A stretch of 64,000 nt of DNA from NCBI GenBank assembly GCA_028687335.1, contig JAQUAI010000001.1:124001-188000 (forward strand), given 5' to 3'. The DNA comes from Gallionella sp. (GTDB lineage Bacteria; Pseudomonadota; Gammaproteobacteria; Burkholderiales; Gallionellaceae). Below, in pieces: positions 1 through 9,493 of this stretch (positions are counted from its first letter, which is position 1; each line of letters opens with the position of its first letter). The position numbers and the translations under genes were made by a program. Under the pieces are notes generated by a model. The model was not told the origin of the DNA. It searched no databases and worked only from the letters and a program-made list of their open reading frames with translations.

Positions 1-537
1 ACCGTGATGGCACCTGCCGATGAAAATGAGTGTCGACAAATGCTGACCACCGCTTATCGGATGAATACGCCCACGGCCGTGCGTTACCCACGTGGCACGG
101 GTGCGGGTGTGCAGGTTGATTTTGCGCTGCAAGCGTTGCCAGTCGGGCAGGGAGAGCTGCGTCGTCAAGGGCGTGGTGTTGCAATGTTGGCTTTTGGCTC
201 CATGTTGACTCCCGCTTTGCAGGCTGCAGAGCAGATTGATGCCAGCGTGGCGAATATGCGCTTTGTGAAACCGTTGGATGAAGCTTTGGTGCTGCGTTTG
301 GCGCGCGAACACGACCTCCTAGTCACGCTAGAAGAGAATACGATTCAGGGTGGAGCGGGCAGTGCAGTAGCCGAATGTTTGGCGGCACACGGTATGGCGG
401 TGCCTTTGTTGCACTTGGGCTTGCCGGATTATTTTGTCGAGCAGGGTGAGCATAAAGTTTTACTGGCAGATTGCGGACTTGATGCGGCAGGTATTGTGCA
501 ATCTATCGGTGCGGTAACAAGTCGGAAAATTTCCTGA
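1..537 (+). CDS. dxs: 1-deoxy-D-xylulose-5-phosphate synthase, C-terminal part
   Basis: This is the end of the thiamine diphosphate enzyme that joins pyruvate and glyceraldehyde 3-phosphate in the first step of the MEP isoprenoid pathway. The reading frame is already open at base 1, so about 178 codons of a protein that is normally about 620 residues are seen. They cover the end of the pyrimidine-binding domain (AVRYPRGTG) and the transketolase C-terminal domain ([28 protein letters not shown]), and end with the usual [10 protein letters not shown]-type tail. folE2 follows 56 bases later in the same direction, a pairing often seen in betaproteobacteria. Confidence 0.95.
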   Translation, partial: TVMAPADENECRQMLTTAYRMNTPTAVRYPRGTGAGVQVDFALQALPVGQGELRRQGRGVAMLAFGSMLTPALQAAEQIDASVANMRFVKPLDEALVLRLAREHDLLVTLEENTIQGGAGSAVAECLAAHGMAVPLLHLGLPDYFVEQGEHKVLLADCGLDAAGIVQSIGAVTSRKIS

Positions 538-564
538 TTGATTTTGTCGGGTAATGGTTATAAT
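538..564 (+). promoter_or_regulatory. possible sigma-70 promoter of folE2
   Basis: A perfect TATAAT box lies at 559-564, with TTGATT at 538-543 as a possible -35. The 15-base spacer is shorter than ideal. The folE2 start codon lies 30 bases downstream. The call rests on the -10 box and its place between two genes. Confidence 0.35.
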
Positions 565-593
565 GCCTATAGTCCATTTACGGAAAGTTAGAA

Positions 594-1391
594 ATGAATT
601 CAACTGCTTCAATCCCGGATGTGCAAAACAGCGCGGATGCGCGTCAACTAGCTATCAATAAAGTTGGTATTAAAAGCATCCGCCATCCGGTGGTGGTGAA
701 AGATAAGAGTGTCGGTGTGCAGCACACGGTGGCTACTTTCAATATGTATGTGCATCTGCCGCATAACTTTAAAGGCACGCACATGTCTCGTTTTGTCGAA
801 ATACTCAACCAGCATGGGCGTGAAATTTCGGTTGAGTCGTTCGAGAGCATCCTGCGTGAAATGGTGGAAAAGCTGGAAGCCCGTTCCGGCTATATCGAAA
901 TGAGCTTTCCCTATTTTGTCAACAAAACAGCACCGGTCTCGGCGGTGCAAAGTTTGCTCGATTACGAAGTCACTTTTGTGGGGGAAATTATTGAGGGCGA
1001 GTATCGCTTCACCATGAAAGTACTGGTGCCGGTGACCAGCCTTTGTCCTTGTTCTAAAAAAATCTCCGAACGCGGTGCGCATAACCAACGTTCGCATGTC
1101 ACACTGACCGTGCGCACGAAAAAAGTAGTGTGGATTGAAGATTTGGTGCGTGTGGCGGAAGAGCAGGCATCGTGCGAATTGTTTGGCTTGCTCAAACGGC
1201 CCGACGAAAAATTTGTTACCGAGCGGGCTTACGATAATCCAAAATTTGTTGAAGATATGGTGCGTGATGTTGCCGCCGTACTGAATAAAGATGAGCGTAT
1301 TGACGCATTCGTGGTTGAGTCGGAAAATTTTGAGTCCATACATAATCACTCTGCATATGCGTTGATCGAAAGAGACAAGTCGCAGGCGTGA
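594..1391 (+). CDS. folE2: GTP cyclohydrolase FolE2 (type IB)
   Basis: The 265-residue protein matches the COG1469 family of GTP cyclohydrolases, which convert GTP to 7,8-dihydroneopterin triphosphate for folate and queuosine-type pathways and can replace zinc-dependent FolE. The signature stretch with the active-site cysteine ([18 protein letters not shown]) lies near residues 148-166. Conserved [22 protein letters not shown] and the late [13 protein letters not shown] block are also present. Length is normal for the family. It is transcribed after dxs, and folK, a later folate gene, lies 2.7 kb downstream. The start at ATG 594 follows GGAAAG at 581-586. Confidence 0.95.
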   Translation: MNSTASIPDVQNSADARQLAINKVGIKSIRHPVVVKDKSVGVQHTVATFNMYVHLPHNFKGTHMSRFVEILNQHGREISVESFESILREMVEKLEARSGYIEMSFPYFVNKTAPVSAVQSLLDYEVTFVGEIIEGEYRFTMKVLVPVTSLCPCSKKISERGAHNQRSHVTLTVRTKKVVWIEDLVRVAEEQASCELFGLLKRPDEKFVTERAYDNPKFVEDMVRDVAAVLNKDERIDAFVVESENFESIHNHSAYALIERDKSQA

Positions 1392-1414
1392 ATGCGTTCG
1401 GTGCATAAGGATTA

Positions 1415-2134
1415 GTGCCTACTCCAATGAAACCTGTCGCTGTCTTCCGTCACTCTCCAGGCGAGGGCCCCGGTTATTTTTCCGAGTTGCTTGATGCGCG
1501 AGGTATTGACTGGATCCTGATCGCTGTTGATGCGGGCGATGCGATTCCGCTGAGCTCATCGTACTTTTCTGGCTTGGTGTTTATGGGCGGGCCGATGAGT
1601 GTGAATGATGATCTGCCGTGGATTGCGCCGGTATTGGCGTTGATCCGCGATGCGGTGGAGCGGGATATTCCCGTTCTGGGGCATTGTCTTGGTGGGCAGT
1701 TGATGTCTAAAGCCTTGGGGGGGGCGGTGTCGCGCAACACAGTTAAAGAAATTGGCTGGGGTGAGGTTGTGGTGGATAGTCACGAACAAGCGCGTGGCTG
1801 GTTTGGCGAGCTACGCTCTTTTGATGCTTTTCACTGGCATGGTGAGACATTTTCGCTGCCAGCGGGAGCGACTCATCTACTTTCTAGTTCTCATTGCGCT
1901 AATCAGGCTTGGTCTATCGGTAAGCACCTTGCGCTGCAATGCCATGTGGAAATGACTATGACGATGATTACCCATTGGTGTGAAATTGGCGCGAATGAGA
2001 TAGCCGAAGCGGCGGCGAGTCCTGTCGTGCAATTTCCGACACAAATCATCGCTGAAGCAGTACACAAATTACCTTCGCTGAATCAGGTTGCCGAACAGCT
2101 TTATTCTCGCTGGCTTACAGCACTTAAGTATTAA
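1415..2134 (+). CDS. class I glutamine amidotransferase-like protein
   Basis: The 239-residue protein has the GATase1 fold used to release ammonia from glutamine. The nucleophile elbow GHCLGGQLMSKALGG holds the catalytic Cys near residue 91, and CHVEMT near residues 178-182 supplies the His and Glu of the triad. No synthetase domain is attached, so this is a stand-alone domain of the kind often annotated as GMP synthase-like, and its acceptor substrate is unknown. AAGGA at 1407-1411 sits 3 bases before GTG 1415. An alternative ATG at 1427 lies too far from it, so GTG is preferred. The gene follows folE2 by 23 bases. Confidence 0.8.
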   Translation: MPTPMKPVAVFRHSPGEGPGYFSELLDARGIDWILIAVDAGDAIPLSSSYFSGLVFMGGPMSVNDDLPWIAPVLALIRDAVERDIPVLGHCLGGQLMSKALGGAVSRNTVKEIGWGEVVVDSHEQARGWFGELRSFDAFHWHGETFSLPAGATHLLSSSHCANQAWSIGKHLALQCHVEMTMTMITHWCEIGANEIAEAAASPVVQFPTQIIAEAVHKLPSLNQVAEQLYSRWLTALKY

Positions 2135-2256
2135 CCTTTCGACACAGTCGCAAAACATTGCAAGCTGTCAAATTGTCGCTCTCCTGAGTCCTATAATCGT
2201 CCGCGTCTCCTGAGTTATTTGGAGATTTTTCGACAACTTACATCAAGGGGATACTC

Positions 2257-2589
2257 ATGAAGAAATTGATCGCAGTGGTTTGCTTGGGATTTGTTTTCGC
2301 AGTGTCGGCTCCAGCTTTTGCAGGTGCGCAGCACAATAAGATGAAAGGTTGCAACAAAGAAGCAAAAGGGATGAAGGGCGATGAGCGCAAGGCGTTCATG
2401 AAGAAGTGCCTATCCAAAGATTACGAATTGAAGAGCGGGGCGGAGGCGACCAAGCCGGTAGCAAGTGCTGATTCCCCAGCAGCGGGAGGGCAACGCGACA
2501 AGATGAAGAACTGTAATACGGAAGCCAAAATCAAAGATTTGAAAGGCGATGAGCGCAAAGCATTTATGAGCTCCTGCCTAAAAGGCTGA
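2257..2589 (+). CDS. psiF: PsiF repeat protein, secreted
   Basis: This 110-residue protein begins with a clear signal peptide (cleavage after SAPAFA, near residue 22). It then carries two copies of the short PsiF repeat: NKMKGCNKEAKG..GDERKAFMKKCL near residues 28-52 and DKMKNCNTEAK..GDERKAFMSSCL near residues 81-108. Each copy has two cysteines that could pair. PsiF was named as a phosphate-starvation-inducible protein in E. coli, but its molecular role is unknown. A TATAAT box at 2192-2197 and a good ribosome site (AAGGGG, 2245-2250) precede ATG 2257. A hairpin terminator follows, so it is probably monocistronic. Confidence 0.85.
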   Translation: MKKLIAVVCLGFVFAVSAPAFAGAQHNKMKGCNKEAKGMKGDERKAFMKKCLSKDYELKSGAEATKPVASADSPAAGGQRDKMKNCNTEAKIKDLKGDERKAFMSSCLKG

Positions 2590-2612
2590 CTGGTAAAACA
2601 ACCTCAAATAAT

Positions 2613-2638
2613 ACGCGCCGCAAGGCGCGTTTTTCTTT
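2613..2638 (+). terminator. rho-independent terminator after psiF
   Basis: The stem ACGCGCC / GGCGCGT (2613-2619 and 2624-2630) with a GCAA loop is followed by TTTTTCTTT. Confidence 0.85.
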
Positions 2639-2716
2639 GGCGGACGGTAAATTGTCGCAGTGTATAATCCGCGCCCTGTAGCGCGACTACCTGTCGTGCC
2701 TCTATGAAAAAAATTC

Positions 2717-4054
2717 ATGATCAGAAAATTTATCAAACGCGTATTTGGCCGCGCCGAGCGTCCTAGGTTGGACGGTTCGGCTCAGATAATTCCGTTTAAA
2801 GCTCATGGCGTATCGCGCGAGCAAATCAGCTACGGCTCAAAAAAAGTCACCGACGGTTTGCAAGCGGCGGGCTATCAGGCTTATGTGGTGGGTGGTGCGG
2901 TACGTGATCTGCTACTTCAGCGCACGCCCAAGGATTTTGACGTGGCGACCAATGCGACACCGGAAGAGGTTCGGCGAGTGTTTCGCCGTTCGCGCATTAT
3001 TGGACGGCGCTTCCGCCTAGTGCATGTAATGTTTGGTGAAGAGGTAGTCGAAGTTTCCACCTTTCGTCGCATGATCGAGGAAGAGGACGCTGAGACGGAT
3101 GCGCATGGACGTTTGTTGCGCGACAACGAGTTTGGTGATCAGCAGCAGGATGCTGCGCGGCGCGATTTCACCGCGAATGCTTTGTTTTACGATCCTTCCA
3201 CACAAGAAATACACGATTTTCATCAGGGCTATGCCGATACGCGCAATCATCTGTTACGCATGATTGGAGATCCAGCTACGCGCTATCGCGAAGATCCGGT
3301 GCGTATGTTGCGTGCAGTTCGTTTGTCGGCAAAACTGGATATTCGTCTGGATGCGGCCACAGCTGCGCCGATAGGCAAGATGAAGGACTTGCTCAATAAC
3401 GTGCCGGAGGCACGTTTGTTGGATGAAGTCTTGAAGATGTTGCTATCGGGACACTCGGTGGAGTGCATCCAGCAATTGCGCAAGATGGATTTACATCACG
3501 GTTTGTTGCCACTGCTTGATGTGATTCTTGAGCAGCCTATGGGTGAGAAGTTTGTCATGCTGGCACTGCGCAACACTGACGAGCGTCTTGCGCAGGAAAA
3601 GCCGGTTTCGCCAGCCTTTCTGTTTGCTGCCCTGTTGTGGCATGAGGTGTTATCTTCATGGGCTAAGTTCAAGCAGCGAGGGGAAAATCCCGTACCGGCC
3701 TTGCATATGGCGATGGATGAGGTGTTACATAAACAGAAAGCCAAGCTGGCTATTCCACATCGGCATGATGCGGTAATGAAGGAAATATGGTTGTTGCAAC
3801 TGCGTTTCGATCAGCGCGCGGGGCAGCGTCCGTTCCGTTTGTTAGAGCAGCCGCGTTTCCGTGCCGGATTCGATTTCCTCTTGCTACGATGCGCCAGCGG
3901 CGAGGTAGATGATGAGCTGGGCTTGTGGTGGGACGAGTTTCAGGATGCCAACGTGGAGCGTCGCGCAGAGATGTTGCAGCCGGAACGGGCGGGCGATAAA
4001 AAGCGTCGCCGTCGTCCGCGCAAGAAGGCAGTGGTGACGGAGAGTGCTGCCTGA
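2717..4054 (+). CDS. pcnB: poly(A) polymerase I
   Basis: This adds 3' poly(A) tails to RNA and so speeds decay. The nucleotidyltransferase domain shows VVGGAVRDLLL and PKDFDVATNATPEEV (residues about 57-82, with the DxD metal ligands), then RRDFTANALFYDP and the RMLRAVRL block of the RNA-binding half. The 445-residue length fits PcnB rather than the shorter CCA-adding enzyme, as does the basic C-terminus (KKRRRRPRKK near residues 429-438), which is typical for RNA contact. A TATAAT box lies at 2663-2668. The stop overlaps the folK start by one base, so pcnB and folK are translationally linked. Confidence 0.93.
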   Translation: MIRKFIKRVFGRAERPRLDGSAQIIPFKAHGVSREQISYGSKKVTDGLQAAGYQAYVVGGAVRDLLLQRTPKDFDVATNATPEEVRRVFRRSRIIGRRFRLVHVMFGEEVVEVSTFRRMIEEEDAETDAHGRLLRDNEFGDQQQDAARRDFTANALFYDPSTQEIHDFHQGYADTRNHLLRMIGDPATRYREDPVRMLRAVRLSAKLDIRLDAATAAPIGKMKDLLNNVPEARLLDEVLKMLLSGHSVECIQQLRKMDLHHGLLPLLDVILEQPMGEKFVMLALRNTDERLAQEKPVSPAFLFAALLWHEVLSSWAKFKQRGENPVPALHMAMDEVLHKQKAKLAIPHRHDAVMKEIWLLQLRFDQRAGQRPFRLLEQPRFRAGFDFLLLRCASGEVDDELGLWWDEFQDANVERRAEMLQPERAGDKKRRRRPRKKAVVTESAA

Positions 4055-4545
4055 TGTCGCATATCGCTTTTGTTGGGTTAGGTAGTAATCTGGCTGATCC
4101 TTCCGCGCAGTTGGTGAGAGCTTTTGAGGATCTGGACGGGTTGGATGGCACTTGTTTGTTGGCGCGCTCCTCGCTCTACCGTAGTGCGCCGGTCGGTTAT
4201 CTTGATCAGCCTGATTTTGTGAATGCGGTTGCCAAACTTTCCACCAAGTTGTCGCCGCAAGCCTTGCTGCATGCGGTGTTGCAAATTGAGCACAAACACG
4301 GGCGCGAACGGACATTTCGCAACGCCCCGCGCACGTTGGATATTGATGTGTTGCTGTATGACGATGTGATGCTGCATGAACACGGATTGACGATTCCACA
4401 TCCGCAATTGCAGCACCGCGCATTTGTTTTGTTGCCGTTACTGGAAATCGAGCCGACGTGCGTTATCGCAGGCTTCGGGGCAGCAAAAGAGGCGATGGCG
4501 CTATGTCAGGATCAGCAAGTGGAGCGTGTGATTGATGCTGTTTGA
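4054..4545 (+). CDS. folK: 6-hydroxymethyl-7,8-dihydropterin pyrophosphokinase
   Basis: FolK transfers pyrophosphate from ATP to 6-hydroxymethyl-dihydropterin in folate synthesis. The N-terminal GLGSNLADPSAQL block and the signature NAPRTLDIDVLLYDD (metal-binding DxD, near residues 91-105) are both present. The 163-residue length is normal. It overlaps pcnB by one base and the downstream kinase gene by 11 bases, which implies one transcript through to panC. Confidence 0.93.
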   Translation: MSHIAFVGLGSNLADPSAQLVRAFEDLDGLDGTCLLARSSLYRSAPVGYLDQPDFVNAVAKLSTKLSPQALLHAVLQIEHKHGRERTFRNAPRTLDIDVLLYDDVMLHEHGLTIPHPQLQHRAFVLLPLLEIEPTCVIAGFGAAKEAMALCQDQQVERVIDAV

Positions 4546-5176
4546 TAAGTATCGCTATGTGGTGGTGGAAGGCCCGATAGGCGTTGGTAAGACTAGCTTG
4601 GCTCGTCGCTTGTCCGATCACTTTGGCGCGAATACTTTGTTCGAAAAGCCTGACGAAAATCCATTTTTACCCAAGTTTTATCGTGAGCCGGAACGTTACG
4701 CGCTGGCGACGCAGCTATTTTTTTTGTTTCAGCGCGGCAATGAGGCACGAGATTTGGCGCAAATGGACTTGTTTGATTCCAGTACGGTTGCGGATTACTT
4801 GCTGGATAAAGATATGCTGTTCGCACGCTTGAATTTGACCGACGAAGAGTTTCGTTTGTACCAGCAAATTTACGCCACGCTGCAACCACAGGTGCCAGCC
4901 CCAGATCTGGTGATTTATTTGCAAGCCAGCCCTGAGACGCTGGTGGAGCGGGTACGCCGCCGGGCCAAGAGTTATGAGCAAACCATTTCGGATAATTATC
5001 TGCTGCGTCTGGCGCAAAGCTACAGCGATTTCTTCTATCATTACCAAGCTGCGCCAGTATTAACGGTGAATAGCGAGCAGTTGAACTTTGTTGATGGTGA
5101 CGAAGATTTTTCCTTGTTGCTGAAGCGCATCGGTCAGATGCGCGGTGAGCGTGAATTTTTCAGTCGGGGAAGTTGA
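4535..5176 (+). CDS. deoxynucleoside kinase family protein
   Basis: The 213-residue protein carries a P-loop ([16 protein letters not shown], residues about 10-25) and the fold of the deoxyadenosine/deoxyguanosine kinase family. It also shows [24 protein letters not shown] and the [16 protein letters not shown] lid-like segment. Such enzymes phosphorylate deoxynucleosides for salvage, but the exact substrate cannot be read from sequence. It lies between folK and panB, a placement common in betaproteobacteria. ATG 4535 is preferred to the TTG at 4532. Its stop overlaps the panB start by one base. Confidence 0.85.
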   Translation: MLFDKYRYVVVEGPIGVGKTSLARRLSDHFGANTLFEKPDENPFLPKFYREPERYALATQLFFLFQRGNEARDLAQMDLFDSSTVADYLLDKDMLFARLNLTDEEFRLYQQIYATLQPQVPAPDLVIYLQASPETLVERVRRRAKSYEQTISDNYLLRLAQSYSDFFYHYQAAPVLTVNSEQLNFVDGDEDFSLLLKRIGQMRGEREFFSRGS

Positions 5177-5964
5177 TGCGAAATACATTAAGTAAGTTGC
5201 AAGCGATGCCGGGACGGGGCGAGAAAATCGCTGTGTTGACTTGTTACGATTCCAGTTTTGCCACTTTACTGGAGGCGCAGGGGGTCGATGTCCTGCTAGT
5301 GGGGGATTCACTCGGTATGGTATTGCAGGGGCGTGAAACGACGCTGCCGGTGACACTCAGTGATGTGGCTTATCACTGCGCCTGTGTGGCCACTGGTGCG
5401 CCTCAGACATTTGTGATTGCCGACATGCCGTTTGGTACGTCGCAAGTAAGTCCGCGCGAAACCTTTGCCAATGCGGCACAGTTGATGGCGGCAGGGGCGC
5501 AGATGGTTAAGCTTGAGGGCGGAGCAGAGATGACTGAGACTGTGGCATTTTTGGTCGGGCGCGGCATTCCGGTTTGCGGCCATATTGGGTTGACACCGCA
5601 GTCGGTACATCAGATTGGTTACAAAGTGCAGGGGCGCGAGTCTGATGCCGCGCAACGGTTGCGTGATGATGCGCTGGCGTTGCAGCAGGCGGGCGCTGGT
5701 ATGGTGGTGATGGAGGCTGTGCCAGCTGGCTTGGCTGCTGAGATTACTCGTGTACTTTCGATTCCAACCATTGGCATCGGCGCGGGTGCGGGGTGCGCGG
5801 GTCAAGTGCTTGTACTGTACGACATGCTTGACATCTACCCGGGTAAAAAGCCGCGCTTCGTGAAAAATTTCATGGCTGGCGCGGGTTCGATTGCGGAGGC
5901 AGTTCGTGCCTACGTCATGGCGGTGAAGTCGGGGCAGTTTCCGTCCTCGGAGCATTGTTTCTGA
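5176..5964 (+). CDS. panB: 3-methyl-2-oxobutanoate hydroxymethyltransferase
   Basis: PanB adds a hydroxymethyl group from methylene-tetrahydrofolate to alpha-ketoisovalerate, giving ketopantoate. Visible family blocks are [32 protein letters not shown] with the metal-binding Asp, [23 protein letters not shown], and the [17 protein letters not shown] block. In that last block the family usually has Asp where this protein has Ala (CAGQ), a small oddity. Length (262 residues) is normal. ATG 5176 overlaps the upstream stop by one base. The folate-dependent reaction suits the neighbouring folK. Confidence 0.95.
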   Translation: MRNTLSKLQAMPGRGEKIAVLTCYDSSFATLLEAQGVDVLLVGDSLGMVLQGRETTLPVTLSDVAYHCACVATGAPQTFVIADMPFGTSQVSPRETFANAAQLMAAGAQMVKLEGGAEMTETVAFLVGRGIPVCGHIGLTPQSVHQIGYKVQGRESDAAQRLRDDALALQQAGAGMVVMEAVPAGLAAEITRVLSIPTIGIGAGAGCAGQVLVLYDMLDIYPGKKPRFVKNFMAGAGSIAEAVRAYVMAVKSGQFPSSEHCF

Positions 5965-6800
5965 TGTTGACGCTGCACACGGTTGGTGAGTTAAGGGCGA
6001 GGCTCGCCAGTGAGCGCGAGGTTGTGTTCGTGCCAACCATGGGGAATCTGCATGAGGGGCACATCGAATTAGTTCGGCTGGCGCAGCAGTATGGCCGTTG
6101 CGTAGTGGTGAGTATTTTTGTTAATCCACTGCAGTTTGGGCCGAGCGAGGATTTTGAGCGTTACCCGCGTACCCTTGAGGCGGATTGTGCCAAGTTGATC
6201 GGCTTGGCAGACGTGGTGTTTGCTCCGACAGTGGCTGAGATGTATGCGCAACCGCAGCATGTGTTTGTTGAGCCGCCGCCGATTGCCAACGAGTTGTGCG
6301 GTGCGGCGCGTCCAGGGCATTTTCGCGGCATGGCTACCGTTGTGCTGAAGCTGTTCAATATTGTGCAGCCGCGAGTGGCTATCTTCGGCAAAAAAGATTA
6401 CCAGCAGCTACTGATTATTCGGCAGATGGTCGAGCAGATGAATTTGCCTATCCGAATTATCGGGGGCGAGATTGTGCGTGCAGCCGATGGGCTGGCACTC
6501 AGTTCGCGTAACCAATATTTGAATGCTAACGAGCGTGCCGAAGCCCCGCACTTGTATCAGCTAATTTGCGAAATTCGCGAAGCATGGTTGCGTGATGGGC
6601 TTGTTGCGGCCGAGTTGGTGCGGCAGCGGGTGCTCACAGAGTTGGCGGAGCGGGCTTGGGTGGTGGATTATATTTCGTTGCGCAAGCTGGATACGCTGGC
6701 TGTGGCTGAAGCGGGGGATGGGTGTGGGGTCGTTCTGGTAGCCGCCAAACAAGGGGTGACCCGTTTGCTCGATAATGTCGAAGTTTTGCGCAGCGAATGA
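5964..6800 (+). CDS. panC: pantothenate synthetase
   Basis: PanC joins pantoate and beta-alanine using ATP. The nucleotidyltransferase HxGH motif is seen in [15 protein letters not shown] (residues about 24-38). The FGKKDYQQL block and the KMSKS-like [10 protein letters not shown] loop are also present. The 278-residue length is normal. ATG 5964 shares one base with the panB stop, so the two are coupled. panD, which makes its beta-alanine substrate, follows 43 bases later with its own promoter inside the panC end. Confidence 0.95.
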   Translation: MLTLHTVGELRARLASEREVVFVPTMGNLHEGHIELVRLAQQYGRCVVVSIFVNPLQFGPSEDFERYPRTLEADCAKLIGLADVVFAPTVAEMYAQPQHVFVEPPPIANELCGAARPGHFRGMATVVLKLFNIVQPRVAIFGKKDYQQLLIIRQMVEQMNLPIRIIGGEIVRAADGLALSSRNQYLNANERAEAPHLYQLICEIREAWLRDGLVAAELVRQRVLTELAERAWVVDYISLRKLDTLAVAEAGDGCGVVLVAAKQGVTRLLDNVEVLRSE

Positions 6801-6813
6801 CTGCGTATATAAT
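6786..6813 (+). promoter_or_regulatory. probable sigma-70 promoter for panD
   Basis: TTGCGC at 6786-6791 and TATAAT at 6808-6813 are separated by 16 bases, 30 bases before the panD start codon and overlapping the panC 3' end. It would let panD be expressed apart from panBC. Confidence 0.45.
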
Positions 6814-6843
6814 CCGCGCCCCACTGAATCGGGAGGTTACTCC

Positions 6844-7224
6844 ATGCAAACAATGATGCTAAAAGCCAAGTTGCACCGTGTGCATGTTACGCATGCCGAG
6901 TTGCACTATGAGGGCTCCTGCGCTATCGATGATAATTTGTTGGAAGCCTCCGGTATTCGTGAGTACGAGCAGATTGAGATATACAACGTTAGCAACGGGG
7001 AACGTTTTGCTACTTATGCGATACGCGCGCAGCGCGGTTCGGGAGTGATTTCCATTAATGGCGCGGCGGCTCATCGAGCGAGTCCTGGTGACATCATCAT
7101 TATCGCTGCATACGGAATTTACTCCGAAGCGGAGCTGCAAAATTATCATCCTCAGCTTGTGTATGTTGACGAACAAAACTGTGTGCTTGCCAAGCGCGGG
7201 CACATCCCTGTGCAAGCCGCATAA
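6844..7224 (+). CDS. panD: aspartate 1-decarboxylase precursor
   Basis: PanD makes beta-alanine from aspartate using a pyruvoyl group formed by self-cleavage. The cleavage site Gly24-Ser25 is visible in HYEGSCAID, preceded by [15 protein letters not shown]. The [10 protein letters not shown] and [21 protein letters not shown] blocks complete the family pattern. The 126-residue length is typical. GGAGG at 6832-6836 lies 7 bases before ATG 6844 and fixes the start; the in-frame codons further upstream belong to the panC end. Confidence 0.96.
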   Translation: MQTMMLKAKLHRVHVTHAELHYEGSCAIDDNLLEASGIREYEQIEIYNVSNGERFATYAIRAQRGSGVISINGAAAHRASPGDIIIIAAYGIYSEAELQNYHPQLVYVDEQNCVLAKRGHIPVQAA

Positions 7225-7335
7225 TTGCTTGCTTATTTACTGCTGAACTCGACGAAAGAGGTCTTCTTTCGTTGACCGGTTTGTGGTTACCGAGTAGCAT
7301 TCGAAGTCGATTGAATTAATGCCGGAGTCTAAGTG

Positions 7336-8097
7336 ATGCGTCGAAAACTTGTCGTTGGAAATTGGAAGATGTACGGAAGTTTGGCGCGCAACAAGGAATT
7401 ACTGGAAGGCGTTCTCCAAGGGGTTAATGGATTTAAGGCGGCTGATTTTGGTGTGTGTGTGCCTTATCCTTATCTGGCGCAAGTGCAGGCAATGCTGCAT
7501 GGAAGTAACGTTGCTTGGGGTGCGCAAAATCTTAGTCAGCACGAGCAAGGTGCGTTCACTGGTGCGGTTGCGCCGGGTATGCTGCTTGATTTTGGGTGTC
7601 GCTACGTCATCATCGGACACTCGGAGCGTAGGGCGTTATTCCATGAGAGCAATGATATTGCGGCTGCAAAGTTTGATGCTGCTATCAAGGCTGATTTAAC
7701 CCCGATATTTTGTGTTGGTGAGACGCTTGCGGAGCGTGAATCTAATGTGACTGAGGAAGTGATCGCGCGCCAGCTTGAGGTTGTGCTGAATCATGCGGGT
7801 GTGTCGGCTATAACCAAAATGGTTATCGCTTACGAGCCTGTTTGGGCGATTGGAACGGGGAAAACGGCAACGCCAGATCAGGCGCAGGCAGTACACGCCT
7901 TTATCCGTCAAAGGCTTGCGCAATTAGATGGTCAGATGGCGCAGGGCTTGTGTATACTCTACGGCGGTAGTGTTAAGGCGAATAATGCCGAGCAGCTGTT
8001 TTCAATGCCCGATATTGATGGCGGTTTGATTGGTGGTGCATCTTTGGTTGCTGATGAGTTTGTTGCAATTTGCAAGGCTGCGAACGGCGCTCAGTAA
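7336..8097 (+). CDS. tpiA: triosephosphate isomerase
   Basis: TpiA interconverts dihydroxyacetone phosphate and glyceraldehyde 3-phosphate. Substrate Asn/Lys (VVGNWKM), the catalytic His in VIIGHSERR (near residue 97), the catalytic Glu and loop 6 in AYEPVWAIGTGKTAT (near 168-182), and the phosphate-binding LYGGSVKANN and GLIGGASL are all present. At 253 residues it is complete. ATG 7336 follows GGAG at 7323-7326; the GTG at 7333 is not needed. secG follows within 30 bases, as in many proteobacteria. Confidence 0.97.
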   Translation: MRRKLVVGNWKMYGSLARNKELLEGVLQGVNGFKAADFGVCVPYPYLAQVQAMLHGSNVAWGAQNLSQHEQGAFTGAVAPGMLLDFGCRYVIIGHSERRALFHESNDIAAAKFDAAIKADLTPIFCVGETLAERESNVTEEVIARQLEVVLNHAGVSAITKMVIAYEPVWAIGTGKTATPDQAQAVHAFIRQRLAQLDGQMAQGLCILYGGSVKANNAEQLFSMPDIDGGLIGGASLVADEFVAICKAANGAQ

Positions 8098-8127
8098 TTC
8101 AGGTTAAGTAAATTTTTGGGGTTGAGT

Positions 8128-8472
8128 GTGGAAACATTGGTTTGGGTTGTGCATGTACTGACTGCGGTAGTGCTGGTAGGTCTGGTGTTGTTGCAGCATG
8201 GTAAAGGCGCTGATATGGGCGCGGCATTTGGTACCGGCTCAGCTGGTAGTCTTTTTGGTTCCAGTGGTTCTGCGAATTTTCTTAGTCGTAGTACTGCGGT
8301 TGCGGCAGCTGTATTCTTTGTGACCAGCTTGTCGTTGACTTATATCTACTCGCACTCTTCGGGCTCGCAAGGCTTGATGGATCGGGTGGATGCTGTTGAA
8401 ACTCAGGTGGCACCCGTAGCCCCTCCGGCTGCTCCGGTGGATGGATCGAAGTCCAAGGAGATTCCGAAATAG
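8128..8472 (+). CDS. secG: preprotein translocase subunit SecG
   Basis: SecG is the small subunit of the SecYEG channel in the inner membrane. Two membrane segments (residues about 3-22 and 52-72) flank the conserved cytoplasmic loop LLQHGKGADMGAAFG and GSAGSLFGSSGSANFLSRST. The Pro/Ala-rich C-terminal tail is usual for the betaproteobacterial form. The likely start is GTG 8128, with GGGG at 8118-8121 as ribosome site. A TTG at 8116 would add four residues. The tRNA-Leu gene starts 13 bases after the stop. Confidence 0.92.
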   Translation: METLVWVVHVLTAVVLVGLVLLQHGKGADMGAAFGTGSAGSLFGSSGSANFLSRSTAVAAAVFFVTSLSLTYIYSHSSGSQGLMDRVDAVETQVAPVAPPAAPVDGSKSKEIPK

Positions 8473-8485
8473 TTACTGTAGCAAT

Positions 8486-8570
8486 GCCGATGTGGTGAAA
8501 TTGGTAGACACGCTATCTTGAGGGGGTAGTGGCGAAAGCCGTAGCAGTTCGAGTCTGCTCATCGGCACCA
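8486..8570 (+). tRNA. tRNA-Leu (anticodon GAG)
   Basis: The acceptor stem GCCGATG / CATCGGC (8486-8492 with 8560-8566) closes a class II tRNA with a long variable arm. The anticodon stem CTATC / GGTAG holds the loop TTGAGGG, giving anticodon GAG for leucine CUC/CUU codons. The T-arm AGTTCGAGTCT is standard. Discriminator A and an encoded CCA end the gene at 8570. secG followed by tRNA-Leu(GAG) is also the E. coli order. Confidence 0.96.
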
Positions 8571-8661
8571 ACATTAGGATCGACACCATAGGTGTCGGCG
8601 CGATAACAAAACTAACAAGACGACTGTAAGTAAAGTCGCAGCGAGCAAAGGGGAGAACTCG

Positions 8662-9018
8662 ATGTTGGAAAATTATTTTCCGGTGCTGTTGTTTGTTGTA
8701 ATCGGTATTGTGATGGGGGTTGTTCCCGTCATTCTTGGTAAGCTTGTTTCTCCAAACAGGCCTGACAGTGAAAAGCTGTCTCCCTACGAATGTGGTTTCG
8801 AGGCATTTGAAGATGCGCGCATGAAGTTTGATGTGCGTTACTACCTCGTCGCCATTCTGTTCATTCTGTTTGATCTTGAAATCGCATTCCTATTTCCTTG
8901 GGCAATCGTCCTTAAAGAGATTGGAACGTTCGGTTTCGTTTCCATGATGATTTTCCTTGCCATCCTAGTGGTTGGCTTTATCTATGAATGGATGAAAGGG
9001 GCCTTGGAATGGGAATAG
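8662..9018 (+). CDS. nuoA: NADH-quinone oxidoreductase subunit A
   Basis: NuoA is a three-helix membrane subunit of respiratory complex I near the quinone site. The conserved loop [20 protein letters not shown] (residues about 38-57) and the acidic [12 protein letters not shown] segment are characteristic. The 118-residue length is normal. AAGGGGAG at 8648-8655 is a strong ribosome site for ATG 8662. It opens the 14-gene nuo operon and overlaps nuoB by 10 bases. Confidence 0.96.
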   Translation: MLENYFPVLLFVVIGIVMGVVPVILGKLVSPNRPDSEKLSPYECGFEAFEDARMKFDVRYYLVAILFILFDLEIAFLFPWAIVLKEIGTFGFVSMMIFLAILVVGFIYEWMKGALEWE

Positions 9019-9485
9019 AAGGCATTTTGGAAAAAGGCGTTGTGACCACAACGCTGGATACCATTATCAATTACACCCGAACTGGCTCCTTGTGGCCGAT
9101 GACTTTCGGTTTGGCGTGTTGTGCTGTGGAAATGATGCATGCGGGCGCGGCGCGCTATGACCTTGATCGTTTTGGCGTAGTGTTTCGCCCAAGTCCGCGT
9201 CAGTCAGACGTGATGGTGGTGGCAGGTACGCTGTGCAATAAGATGGCTCCCGCATTACGTAAAGTTTATGACCAGATGGCTGAGCCGCGCTGGGTAATCT
9301 CAATGGGTTCCTGCGCTAATGGTGGTGGTTACTATCATTATTCCTATTCTGTGGTGCGCGGGTGTGATCGCATCGTGCCGGTTGATATTTATGTGCCCGG
9401 CTGTCCTCCTACTGCTGAAGCTTTGCTGTATGGCATCATTCAGTTGCAAAACAAGATCAAACGTACCAACACCATTGCTCGCTAG
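9009..9485 (+). CDS. nuoB: NADH-quinone oxidoreductase subunit B
   Basis: NuoB carries the N2 iron-sulfur cluster that passes electrons to quinone. Cluster ligands are seen in ACCAVEMM (adjacent cysteines), [10 protein letters not shown] and [11 protein letters not shown]. Starting at ATG 9009 gives a normal 158-residue protein beginning GIEGILEKG. The frame is also open further upstream inside nuoA, but that extension is not part of the family. Confidence 0.96.
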   Translation: MGIEGILEKGVVTTTLDTIINYTRTGSLWPMTFGLACCAVEMMHAGAARYDLDRFGVVFRPSPRQSDVMVVAGTLCNKMAPALRKVYDQMAEPRWVISMGSCANGGGYYHYSYSVVRGCDRIVPVDIYVPGCPPTAEALLYGIIQLQNKIKRTNTIAR

Positions 9486-9493
9486 GATGAATC

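Noticed and set aside
648-1406. Long open frame on the minus strand across folE2
   Set aside because: It is the antisense of a clear FolE2 gene, has no ribosome site and matches no family.
5308-6036. Minus-strand open frame across panB
   Set aside because: It mirrors the codon bias of panB and shows no protein-like motifs.
8581-8598. Hairpin GACACC-ATA-GGTGTC between tRNA-Leu and nuoA
   Set aside because: No T run follows, so it is not called a terminator. It could be a processing signal, but nothing supports this.
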